From assembly GCF_000974805.1 (NCBI RefSeq), contig NZ_BBQZ01000002.1, forward strand, positions 186,001 to 250,000: a stretch of 64,000 nt of DNA, given 5' to 3'. A program made the translations under genes and the position numbers. The stretch comes from Demequina salsinemoris. GTDB taxonomy: Bacteria > Actinomycetota > Actinomycetes > Actinomycetales > Demequinaceae. Positions 25,773 through 32,878 of the stretch are shown in pieces. Every line of letters starts with the position of its first letter. The stretch's first letter is position 1. The notes beneath the pieces were generated by a model. The model was not told the origin of the DNA. It did not search any database and was given only the letters and a program-made list of their open reading frames with translations.

Positions 25773-26822
25773 TCAGAACTCGATCATCACCTTGAGCGAC
25801 TCGCGCTGGTCCATCGCCGCGTAGCCCGCGGGCACGTCCTCGATGCCGATCGTGCGGTCGAAGACCTTGCCGGGGTCGATCACGCCGTTCAGCACGTCCT
25901 GGATCGCGTCCTCGAGGTAGGCGCGCACCGGCGCCACGCCGCCCGTGAGCGTGAGGTTGCGGCCGAACAGCGAGCCCCAGCCGACGCCCGCGTCCTCGTA
26001 CTGCGGCACGCCGACGCGCGAGATCACTCCGCCCGTGCGGGCGATCGAGTGGGACTGGACGTAGGCGGGCATGAGGCCCACGGCCTCGAGCACCACGTGC
26101 GCTCCGAGCCCGTCGGTGAGGTCCAGGACCTTCGCGATGCCCTCCTCGCCGCGCTCGGCGACGACGTCCGTCGCGCCCCACGCGAGGCCCAGGTCGGTGC
26201 GGTCGGTGTGTCGGCCCATGAGGATGATCCGCTCGGCGCCCATGCGCTTCGCCGCGAGCACTCCCGACAGGCCCACAGCGCCGTCGCCCACCACGGCGAC
26301 GGTCTTGCCGGGCGCGACCCGGCCCATGAAGGCCGCGTGATAGCCGGTGAGGTAGACGTCGGAGAGCGTGAGGAGCGACTTGAGGAGCGCATCGTCCGCG
26401 CTCGCGGCGTCGACGCCGGGAACCTTGACCAGCGTGCCGGACGCCTGGGGGATGCGCGAGTACTCGGCCTGCAGACCGGGAACGCCGTTCGAGCCGTAGT
26501 AGCCACCGTGCGGGCACGCGGTGTGGAAGCCGTCGACGCACGTCGGGCACGTGTTGTCGGCGTAGGCGAACGGGACGACGACGAGGTCGCCCTTCGCGAC
26601 ACCCGTCACCTCGGAGCCCAGCTCCTCGACCACGCCGATCTGCTCGTGACCCATGGCCTTCGCGGGAGTGCCCGCGGGCTTCGAGTGGAACGGGTGCAGG
26701 TCCGAGCCGCAGATGCAGGAGCGCACCGCGCGCACGATCGCGTCGGTGGGCTCGACGAGCACGGGATCCGGCACGGTCTCCACGCGGACGTCCCCTGCCT
26801 CGTACATCACTGCTGCGCGCAC
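25773..26822 (-). CDS. Zinc-dependent alcohol dehydrogenase (second copy)
   Basis: A 349-residue medium-chain dehydrogenase. Zinc ligands lie in CICGSDLHPF and MGHEQI; the second cysteine set is NTCPTCVDGFHTAC. The coenzyme motif is VAVVGDGAVGLSGVLAAKRMG. The start is GTG at 26822 with GAGAGGAA 8 bases upstream; the longer frame to 26900 has no such site. It is very similar to the enzyme at 17266-18321. The shared MGRHTDRTDLG-type segment after the dinucleotide fold suggests the same cofactor preference. Confidence 0.9.
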   Translation of the reverse strand: MRAAVMYEAGDVRVETVPDPVLVEPTDAIVRAVRSCICGSDLHPFHSKPAGTPAKAMGHEQIGVVEELGSEVTGVAKGDLVVVPFAYADNTCPTCVDGFHTACPHGGYYGSNGVPGLQAEYSRIPQASGTLVKVPGVDAASADDALLKSLLTLSDVYLTGYHAAFMGRVAPGKTVAVVGDGAVGLSGVLAAKRMGAERIILMGRHTDRTDLGLAWGATDVVAERGEEGIAKVLDLTDGLGAHVVLEAVGLMPAYVQSHSIARTGGVISRVGVPQYEDAGVGWGSLFGRNLTLTGGVAPVRAYLEDAIQDVLNGVIDPGKVFDRTIGIEDVPAGYAAMDQRESLKVMIEF

Positions 26823-26998
26823 TCGTGTTCCTCTCGTCGGGGCGGCCGACGCCGCCAGTGGCACGCTACCCCGGGCGGTGGGGCGCTCATGACCATGCAC
26901 GGCGGCTCGTCTGCGCCCGTTCCAGTCCGGATGCGCGGCGCACGACCGCCTGCGAACCGCCCGCGGGTGCGAGGATGCTCAGAGGAGAGGAGGCCGAG

Positions 26999-27379
26999 AT
27001 GGCCGGCGACGAGGCTCCGGAGCGCCAGCGGTTCCCGCGGGCGGTCTACGACGTGGGCGACGACCCCGACCCGCGTCTCTCGCTCGCCAACGAGCGCACG
27101 TTCCTCGCCTGGATCCGCACCGCGCTCGCGCTGCTCGCTGGCGGCCTCGCGCTTGACGCGTTCGAGGTGCCCATCGACGCGACGCTGCGGAGCGTCGCCG
27201 CGTTCGCGCTGCTGGCGGTCGGCATCCTCGCCGCGCTGCAGGCCTGGTTCGGCTGGGTCCGCACCGAGCGCGCGATGCGCGAGGGGCGTCCTCTCGGGCC
27301 GCCGCGCGTGGCGCTGGTGCTCGTGATCGGGTTCGTCGGCGCGGCGGTCGCCGTCGTGCTGGGCGTCGCGCTGCGATGA
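26999..27379 (+). CDS. DUF202 (YidH-type) membrane protein
   Basis: A 126-residue protein with the DUF202 signature NERTFLAWIRTALALLAGGLAL at about residues 27-48, and three transmembrane helices (about 35-52, 62-82 and 101-122). The start at 26999 is chosen for the AGAGGAGAGGAGG ribosome site; an earlier in-frame ATG at 26974 is weaker. The stop overlaps the next DUF202 gene by ATGA, so both are made together, probably as a heteromer. Function is unknown. Confidence 0.85.
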   Translation: MAGDEAPERQRFPRAVYDVGDDPDPRLSLANERTFLAWIRTALALLAGGLALDAFEVPIDATLRSVAAFALLAVGILAALQAWFGWVRTERAMREGRPLGPPRVALVLVIGFVGAAVAVVLGVALR

Positions 27380-27693
27380 CGGTCTACGACGAAGGCCTCC
27401 AGCTCGAGCGCACGCTGCTCGCGTGGCGGCGCACGTGCCTCGCGATCGCGGTGGGGGCGCTCGGGCTCGCGAAGTACGGCGGCGACACCGCCGGGCCAGC
27501 GGTCGTCGCGCTGTCCGCGGTGGGCCTGGTGCTCGCAGTGGTCGCCTACGCGCTCGCGTCTCGCCGCTACCACCGCCGGCACGGCACCCTCACGGGAGGC
27601 GAGAGGCTCGGGTCCGGCGGGCGCTCGCACGCGGCGCTCGCGGGCGCCGTCGTCGCGATGGCATCGGCCTGCCTCGTCATGGCGGTGCGCTGA
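27376..27693 (+). CDS. DUF202 membrane protein, second subunit
   Basis: A 105-residue three-helix membrane protein with the family motif LQLERTLLAWRRTCLAIAVG near the N-terminus. It is coupled to the previous gene by an ATGA overlap. The pair of DUF202 genes is common in actinomycetes. The role is unknown; no enzyme motif is visible. Confidence 0.85.
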   Translation: MTVYDEGLQLERTLLAWRRTCLAIAVGALGLAKYGGDTAGPAVVALSAVGLVLAVVAYALASRRYHRRHGTLTGGERLGSGGRSHAALAGAVVAMASACLVMAVR

Positions 27694-27779
27694 GGCCTGA
27701 GATGCCGTGGCCTGAGCGGCGAGGCTCACCGCGTTTCACTTGACCCGATCGCGGCGATGCGCGCGCAGGCTGGGCACGC

Positions 27780-27853
27780 TCTGACACAGGACGGCCCTGT
27801 GCCCCGGCGTGTCGCCCGCGACACGCCGATGAGCGATCCCGCGCTGTGTCAGA
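27780..27853. terminator. Nested inverted repeats between convergent genes
   Basis: TCTGACACAG at 27780-27789 pairs with CTGTGTCAGA at 27844-27853. Inside it, CGGCGTGTCG at 27805-27814 pairs with CGACACGCCG at 27819-27828 over a 4-base loop. This forms a large branched hairpin between the DUF202 pair and the 3' end of the split alarmone synthetase gene. No T-run is seen. It may act as a bidirectional terminator. Confidence 0.5.
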
Positions 27854-27938
27854 AAGTGTCCGCGCGCGGGCCGAAGGGGCCGGCAAGCGGGCTGCCGCGG
27901 CGCTCGTGGGCTGCCGCGGCGCTCGCGGACGTCCGCCG

Positions 27939-28071
27939 CTACTGCGTGCGAGGGCCCCTGATCTGGGAGTGCAGGCGCGTCATCCTCGAGTCGAGCTCGG
28001 ACGCCGCGACCGCGGCCTCCCTGAGCTCGTCGGTCAGCTCGTCGGGCACGTCCTTGTCGTACTTGTAGTAG
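27939..28071 (-). pseudogene. Detached C-terminal end of the alarmone synthetase gene
   Basis: On the minus strand this encodes YYKYDKDVPDELTDEL, then REAAVAASELDSRMTRLHSQ, then a stop at 27939. That is the normal tail of RelA/SpoT-domain small alarmone synthetases after FWASLEHKI. The reading frame joins exactly, within the 7-base repeat GTAGTAG, to the gene body at 35993-36556. The fragment has lost its start and is probably not expressed. It shows where the mobile element entered. Confidence 0.85.
28065..28071. other. Left attachment junction (attL core GTAGTAG)
   Basis: The core is preceded by the detached 3' end of the alarmone synthetase gene and followed by element DNA. The same seven bases are at the right junction, and removing the element restores the gene's frame. 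The core could extend with mismatches. Only seven bases are identical. Confidence 0.75.
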
Positions 28072-28120
28072 GTATTTCATGAAAGTCGATCTACCAGGCG
28101 CGATGCACGTCGATTTGCTG

Positions 28121-28146
28121 TCTGGTCAGCACCAGGTCAGCACCAG
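28121..28146. repeat. Left copy of a 26-bp end repeat (probable integrase arm site)
   Basis: A tandem of the 11-base unit GGTCAGCACCA within a 26-base block starting TCTGGTCAGCACC. The block recurs at 35852-35877 in the same orientation with two mismatches. It lies about 50 bases inside the left junction. Tandem arm-type sites near both ends are typical of tyrosine integrase attachment regions. Confidence 0.6.
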
Positions 28147-28269
28147 CGCGGACAAGGGCCGTTTTCTGGTCCGTTTCGACCCCCTCGACGGTGGTCGCGA
28201 CGCCCCCTCAGCGCAGCGCGCGAGGTCGGGGTCGATCTACCTGAACCGTACAGTGCGCGGCGGGCACCG

Positions 28270-28441
28270 TCACCCGCGCCGGTCCAGTTCGCCGCGCAGC
28301 GCGTCCAGCCCCGCGACCCACGCCCACGGCTCCGGGGCAGGATCGCTACCCGTGACACACCACGCCGTCAGCCCGTCCAGCATGGGGCGATCCTCCCGAC
28401 GCTGGCGATAGCCGACGAACTCCAACAGGGACCGCTCTAGC
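28270..28441 (-). pseudogene. C-terminal fragment of the cargo gene split by the IS
   Basis: Encodes ERSLLEFVGYRQRREDRP, then MLDGLTAWCVTG and onward to a stop at 28270 on the minus strand. When the IS and one TCTAGC copy are removed, it reads straight on from the frame at 29502-30278 (GPSAL-ERSLL). As it stands it could only be translated from a frame beginning inside the IS at 28515. The intact product would have had about 316 residues. Beyond it, 28072-28269 holds only the left arm site and no gene. Confidence 0.75.
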
Positions 28442-29496
28442 TGTTCTTCCCCGGAGGGTTGTGAACGTGTGAGGTAGGCGAAGGCCTCCGGGACGATGTG
28501 GGTTACCACACTCACTTCGTTCCACGGAGGCCTTCGTGACCCACGCTAACGCTCCCTTGACGCCCGAGGGGCGTCGCCGGCTTGCTTCTCTCATCGTTGA
28601 TGAGCATTGGACGGTGCGCCGTGCCGCCGAACGGTTCCAGGTCTCGCCCGCGACCGCGTCGCGGTGGGCTCGGCGGTATCGCGACGGCGTAGCGCTCACT
28701 GACAGATCCTCACGGCCTCGCCACTGCCCTGGACGTCTCAGCGTGCGCAGGGAACGCAGGATCATCGCCTTGCGGTTCACTCGCCGGTGGGGTCCGCACC
28801 GCATCGGCTACCACCTGGGAATCCCTCGCTCCACGGTCGGCCGAGTGCTTGAGCGTTACCGGATGCCGCTGCTGCACCATCTTGATCAAGCCACCGGACT
28901 CACGGTGCGCAAGCCCAAGCCCGTGCGCTACGCCAAGGACGCTCCGGGCGAGCTGATCCACGTCGACATCAAGAAGCTCGGACGCATCCCCGACGGCGGT
29001 GGCTGGCGCAAGCTCGGACGCCAAGCCGGGCGACGCAACAGCCGCACCCGTGGCCGGGGATACGCCTACCTGCATCACGCCGTCGACGACTGCACCCGCC
29101 TGGCCTACTCCGAGCACCTCGACGACGAACGCAAGGAGACCGCAGCCGCGTTCTGGATCCGTGCCCGAGCGTTCTTCGCCGACAATGGCATCACCGTGAC
29201 CGCCGTGATGACCGACAACGGCTCGTGCTACCGCTCACGGCTGTTCGCCAAGACGCTCGGCGAGGACATCAAGCACGTCCGCATCCGCCCCTACCGACCG
29301 CAAACCAACGGCAAGGTCGAACGCTTCAACCGCACCCTGGCCACCGAATGGGCCTACGCCGAGACCTACCGCTCAGACGCGGCCCGCGCCGCGACCTACG
29401 CGGACTGGCTCCATCACTACAATCACCATCGACCCCACACCGCGCTCGACGGCTCAACACCAGCCGACCGCGTTCACAACCTCACGGGGAAGAACA
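28442..29496 (+). mobile_element. IS481-family insertion sequence, 1055 bp
   Basis: Terminal inverted repeats start TGTTCTTCCCCG at both ends and match at 24 of 28 positions (28442-28469 and 29469-29496). A 6-bp target duplication TCTAGC flanks it at 28436-28441 and 29497-29502. It holds one DDE transposase. It is inserted in a cargo gene of the larger element. The intact ends and duplication indicate a recent, probably functional copy. Confidence 0.9.
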
Positions 29497-29501
29497 TCTA
29501 G
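28536..29501 (+). CDS. IS481-family transposase
   Basis: A 321-residue transposase with N-terminal HTH regions (RRAAERFQVSPATASRWARRYRDG and a second at about 90-108) and an rve catalytic core. The triad is D144 (IHVDIKKLG), D227 (MTDNGS) and E262 (NGKVERFNR), with the canonical 35-residue gap between the last two. The start is GTG at 28536 after CACGGAGG. The last sense codon straddles the IS end and the stop TAG lies in the target duplication, so the stop codon is supplied by the host site. Confidence 0.95.
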   Translation: MTHANAPLTPEGRRRLASLIVDEHWTVRRAAERFQVSPATASRWARRYRDGVALTDRSSRPRHCPGRLSVRRERRIIALRFTRRWGPHRIGYHLGIPRSTVGRVLERYRMPLLHHLDQATGLTVRKPKPVRYAKDAPGELIHVDIKKLGRIPDGGGWRKLGRQAGRRNSRTRGRGYAYLHHAVDDCTRLAYSEHLDDERKETAAAFWIRARAFFADNGITVTAVMTDNGSCYRSRLFAKTLGEDIKHVRIRPYRPQTNGKVERFNRTLATEWAYAETYRSDAARAATYADWLHHYNHHRPHTALDGSTPADRVHNLTGKNI

Positions 29502-30278
29502 CGCGCTGGGGCCGTTGGCCCCCTCGGTGACGTAGGCGCGCTCACACGTCGGGCACAGGAACCCCGCCCGCGCCGCATTGTCCCGGCCCCCAATGGACTT
29601 GACGCGGAACGTGTGCGGCGTCCACGGCTTCGAGCGGGTCAGCGCCGTCACCGCGTCCACACCGCAATACAGGCACCCCCCGGACGGGCACGGCTGGCGC
29701 GTGGGCCGGTCCACCTTGGCCGCGAGCATGTCCACGTAGGCGGCGCGCGCGTCGTCGCGGTCGTCGTCGCTCACGTGCCCCCACGGGGTCAGCGTCCCCT
29801 GCTGCGCGTTCGCGCCCTTGACCGTCACTGGTGACAGGCGTGCGGCGAACTGGGCGGCGGCTCCCGCGTCCATCATCGCGGCGACCACGCGCAGCATGTC
29901 CGGGGCCGTCGTCGGCGGTGCCTGGCCCGCCAGTTCGCACCCGTCCAACGCACACCACACGCGCGCCGCCACGATGTCCGGGGAACCGTAGCGGCGTCGT
30001 AGCGCGTCGTCGTGCGCCCAACGCTGCGCGAGGTCGCGACGGGCCGCACACGCCTGACACAACGGCAGGACCACCTGCCCGCCACCCTGGGGCGTCAGCC
30101 CCATGCTCAGCGTCGTCTCAGTCCCCATCGTGGTGACGGTGACCGTGGGCGGCTCGGTTTCCATCCTGACCGCCAGCCCGCACCGCGCGCACCCGCGCAC
30201 CCCCTCGGGTAGATCCTTGACCGGCTGTGTCCGGTCCACGGCCTCGAACTCGGCTTGGAACCTGTTGCGCTTGCTCAT
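29502..30278 (-). pseudogene. Cysteine-rich cargo protein, N-terminal part (split by IS)
   Basis: Starts at 30278, overlapping the stop of the upstream gene by ATGA. The product has several paired cysteines that look like zinc ribbons: CARCG, PLCQACAARRD, CPSGGCLYCGVD and FLCPTCERAYV. In the present DNA the frame runs 16 codons into the IS (to 29454), replacing the native C-terminus found at 28270-28441. I recognise no family. A nucleic-acid-binding or structural zinc protein is possible. It is the last gene of the element's leftward operon. Confidence 0.7.
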
Positions 30279-30655
30279 GCCTGCCCCCTGTTGCGGTGTC
30301 GGTTGCTGTGTCGTCTGGGTGCGTTCGTGTCCTGTCGTGGGCGCGCGCCGGGGGCGTCCGTGACGGGTCGCGTGCCGTCCGGCGTTGGGGCGCGCAGCGC
30401 GGGGGTGTGGAACTTGGGCGGCGGCGCGCCCGGCTCGGGCTTGGGGTAGCCCGCTGCGGCCATACGATCACCACACATCGCGGTGTGACCCCCGGACGGC
30501 CAGCACTCCATGCCAGCGGGCACGTCGTGCGTGGGGCAGCGGGTCGCGAGGATGCGCGCCCACGCGCGGGCGGACTGTTCGGCGGTGCGGGCGCGGGCGG
30601 CTTCGTCTCGGGCTGCGCGCTCGGCGTCGGTGGGTTTGTCGCTGTGTCGGGGCAT
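30275..30655 (-). CDS. Small element protein with Cys/His motif, unknown function
   Basis: A 126-residue basic protein. An Arg/Ala-rich helix (residues 10-37) is followed by TRCPTHDVPAGMECWPSG and GGHTAMCGDRM, which together supply three Cys and two His and look like a zinc-binding module. The C-terminal half is proline-rich and disordered. It is coupled to the next gene by ATGA. Similar Cys/His modules are frequent in actinobacterial phages and islands. The role is unknown. Confidence 0.55.
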   Translation of the reverse strand: MPRHSDKPTDAERAARDEAARARTAEQSARAWARILATRCPTHDVPAGMECWPSGGHTAMCGDRMAAAGYPKPEPGAPPPKFHTPALRAPTPDGTRPVTDAPGARPRQDTNAPRRHSNRHRNRGQA

Positions 30656-30753
30656 GACGGAATCCAGTGATCCTCAGGCCCGGCCCTTCTGCCAGCGGCG
30701 TGCATCGCACCTTCGGGTGGGCGACGCTTGCCCCCCACCGTACGCGCGTGGTG

Positions 30754-31152
30754 TCAGTCGCGCACGCCAGCCTCGATGCGCTGCCGGGTCAGACGCCGGA
30801 TCGTGTAGCGCGTGAACCATGCCGTGAAGAAACCCCAGGCGATGAACCACGCCGCTACCGCCCACACTCCAAGTGCCTCGTAAAGCGACCGTTCTGGGAA
30901 GAAGGCCGCGATCCAAGCGCCTCGGCTGTACACATTGGAGTCTTTCCAGGAAGCGTTGGCGAACGCGGTGCCAGCGGCCGTGAGCATGCCGATGATCGGC
31001 AGCACGGCTGTGGTCGCGGCCACGACTCGGCGTTGCGAATAGCGTTGCGGATTCCGGAAAACGTCGGTGCCGTGGCATAGCCAAACCAGGAAGCCCAACA
31101 GACCCCAGAAAGCAAGCATGCCAACCCAGAAAACCACGTGTCCCCAGTTCAC
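30754..31152 (-). CDS. Small multi-helix membrane protein (element cargo)
   Basis: A 132-residue membrane protein with hydrophobic helices at about 4-26, 43-64 and 92-113 and an Arg-rich C-terminus (RYTIRRLTRQR). No signal-peptide cleavage site is obvious. Its codon use is less GC-extreme than the flanking genes. It sits between the probable small terminase and the cysteine-rich genes, in the zone where phage satellites carry accessory or anti-phage genes. The function is unknown. Confidence 0.65.
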   Translation of the reverse strand: MNWGHVVFWVGMLAFWGLLGFLVWLCHGTDVFRNPQRYSQRRVVAATTAVLPIIGMLTAAGTAFANASWKDSNVYSRGAWIAAFFPERSLYEALGVWAVAAWFIAWGFFTAWFTRYTIRRLTRQRIEAGVRD

Positions 31153-31215
31153 GTACGCCCCCAGTCGCGTCCGAGTCGATGCCCGATTCTTTCACGCGGA
31201 CTCGGCACCTCCGCG

Positions 31216-31809
31216 CTAACTCGCGTCGGACTCCGCGATGCGGCGCACCACGCCCTCGGCCTCGGCCACGGGTCCACCCAGCCGTGCCTCGGCAGCGTCA
31301 GCGGCCTCAGTCGCCTGCCGTGCCGCCAGACGTAGGCGGGCGACGGCCTCGGCGCTCGTGGGCGGGCCTGGCGGCATCTGCACCACGGGAACGTCCTCAC
31401 TGGTCCCCAGGCCGTAGGCGTCAGCCGTGAGCCGGTCTGCGAGGGCCTGCCAGTGGCGTACCTCGCTCGGGGGCAGGTCCGCGAGGTTCATCGCTTCACG
31501 CGCCGTTCTCGCGATGCCTGAGGCGGCTTCGGCGCGGGCCTGCCGCTCGGTCTGCGCGTCGATCACGGCGGCACGGTAGGCACGCTGGCGGGCACGGTCG
31601 CACTCGGCGTCCCACCACGCGGCCCGCGACACCCACTCATGCGCGCTCGACCAGCGGAACACGGTGCGATGGGACACGCCCACGGCCTCGGCTGTCGATC
31701 TGAGCGAGCGCGTCGGCCCGGCGTCCCGATAGTGGGCGAACGCGCCGAACGCCCTCGGCGTCTCCCCGTCCTGACGCTCCCACCGCTCCGGGTGCTGCAT
31801 CGTCGTCAT
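31216..31809 (-). CDS. Probable phage terminase small subunit
   Basis: A 197-residue protein. The N-terminus carries a helix-turn-helix typical of small terminases: ETPRAFGAFAHYRDAG, RSLRSTAEAVGVSHRTVFRWSS, HEWVSRAAWWDAE. It is followed by a long charged helix (RARQRAYRAAVIDAQTERQARAEA) that would mediate oligomerisation. The start overlaps the previous gene by ATGA. In phages this subunit recognises the packaging site; in satellites it redirects a helper phage's packaging motor. No large subunit is nearby. It might instead be a generic HTH element protein. Confidence 0.6.
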   Translation of the reverse strand: MTTMQHPERWERQDGETPRAFGAFAHYRDAGPTRSLRSTAEAVGVSHRTVFRWSSAHEWVSRAAWWDAECDRARQRAYRAAVIDAQTERQARAEAASGIARTAREAMNLADLPPSEVRHWQALADRLTADAYGLGTSEDVPVVQMPPGPPTSAEAVARLRLAARQATEAADAAEARLGGPVAEAEGVVRRIAESDAS

Positions 31810-32072
31810 GGTCCTTCCCCTTCCCCTCGGGTCAGGCTCTCTAGAGCCTCGGTGTAGCCCGCGAGCATGTCGGGCGTCATGTCGGCGGCGTCGGGCACCG
31901 TCTCGGAGAACCAGGCCAGGAACCAGCCGTGGACGTGATCGCGCAGCGCGGGCCGTGCGTCCATCCAGTCCCAGAACCAGTGTCCGGGGTCGTCGCGGGC
32001 GGCGAGCAGCGCGGCCACGAACTCGTCCCACGTCAGCACGTCGTGGACGTGATCGCGCTCCCGTCGCCTCAC
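31806..32072 (-). CDS. Small element protein, unknown (88 residues)
   Basis: An acidic, tryptophan-rich protein (PGHWFWDWMDARPALRD, GWFLAWFSE). It starts at GTG 32072, overlapping the upstream stop, and its stop overlaps the terminase start (ATGA). The chain of overlaps supports expression. No recognised domain. Confidence 0.55.
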   Translation of the reverse strand: MRRRERDHVHDVLTWDEFVAALLAARDDPGHWFWDWMDARPALRDHVHGWFLAWFSETVPDAADMTPDMLAGYTEALESLTRGEGEGP

Positions 32073-32281
32073 AGCGGCCCCCTGGTGCTCCTCAGCCGCT
32101 CTAGCAGCGCCGCCTGGACACCGCGCCTGCTGAGCGTCTCCTCGGGGGCGTCTGTGACGATCAGCGCGGCCCTGTCGAGTAGAGACGCCAAAGGCTCGGC
32201 GTCCGGGTCGTCCTGTGCGACGTGGACGGCGAGGAACTCGCGGAACGCCGCCGCGAGGTTGTCGGCGTCGGGGTCGATCAC
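32069..32281 (-). CDS. Small element protein, unknown (70 residues)
   Basis: Starts at GTG 32281, which overlaps the previous gene's stop (GTGA), and ends within the next start. The product is a soluble helical protein (NLAAAFREFLAVHVAQDD, LLDRAALIVTDAPEE). The open frame upstream of 32281 is a shadow. No recognised domain. Confidence 0.5.
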   Translation of the reverse strand: MIDPDADNLAAAFREFLAVHVAQDDPDAEPLASLLDRAALIVTDAPEETLSRRGVQAALLERLRSTRGPL

Positions 32282-32475
32282 TCGCGCCTCCGTCGTGTGA
32301 TGTCGGCGCGCTGTACCTCGGCGTCGGTGAACGTGTCGAGCACCTGCCGGACCTCGTGCGTCGTAAGCCGCTGTCCAGCGTCGTGAGCGCGGGTCCGCAC
32401 CTCCTGGTCGTCGGGATCGGCGGCGAGTGCGCGGATCGCGTGGGCGAGCCGTTGCTGGTCGCGGGTCATGTTCAT
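32278..32475 (-). CDS. Small element protein, unknown (65 residues)
   Basis: Begins MNMTRDQQRLAHAIRALA with GAGAGGAA 7 bases before the ATG. The C-terminus is basic (ADITRRRRE). It is the first gene after the iteron array and the start of a chain of overlapping genes leading to the small terminase. It is predicted to be all helical with no known family. Confidence 0.5.
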   Translation of the reverse strand: MNMTRDQQRLAHAIRALAADPDDQEVRTRAHDAGQRLTTHEVRQVLDTFTDAEVQRADITRRRRE

Positions 32476-32711
32476 GCTCGGGTTCCTCTCGTGGTCGTGG
32501 TCGTCTCGGTCTGCAAGGTCGCCTTGGGGCGTCCATCCGGCGCGTGAGCATCCGGCCTGCGTCGGGGCGAGTCAAGGGCGGCTTCGCCGTCGCTCCGCGA
32601 TGGGCCTGCGGCCCACCCTGGACACACCCCGTCTCCGGCCTCTGGTGCTCCGCTATCGGATGGATGCCCCCGGTGTGCTGGTCGGTGTCCCGGTCTCGGC
32701 AGGGCATGGCC

Positions 32712-32877
32712 CGTGTCCGCGTGTCCCCCCTTAAGGGGTGGGACACACGGGACACGGGGCCTTTTGCCGTGTCCCGGACACGGTGGGACACGGTGGGACA
32801 CGGTATGTACCAGGAAAAATGCGGGACACGCTAACCGTGTCCCGGACACGGGACACGATGGGACACGTCGGGACACG
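32712..32877. other. Iteron array GGGACACG: putative replication origin
   Basis: By eye, ten exact copies of GGGACACG lie in about 160 bp: forward at 32749, 32785, 32795, 32823, 32850, 32860 and 32870, reverse at 32720, 32768 and 32836, plus near copies. Runs are spaced exactly 10 bases apart. The 17-base palindrome CCGTGTCCCGGACACGG occurs twice (32767-32783 and 32835-32851), and CCCCTTAAGGGG is at 32727-32738. The array abuts the 3' end of the RepA-like gene. The 236 bases from 32476 to 32711 hold no gene I can support. Confidence 0.7.
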
Positions 32878-32878
32878 C

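Noticed and set aside
27736-28080. 114-codon minus-strand frame at the left junction as a gene
   Set aside because: It starts in element DNA and is out of frame with the alarmone synthetase tail; composition is shadow-like. The other frame encodes the genuine fragment.
28270-28515. 81-codon minus-strand frame as an independent gene
   Set aside because: Its first 24 codons come from the IS end; the remainder is the severed C-terminus of the cargo gene.
32712-32877. CRISPR array
   Set aside because: Repeats are 8 bp, in both orientations and often 10 bp apart, with no spacers of constant length and no cas genes; this fits iterons.
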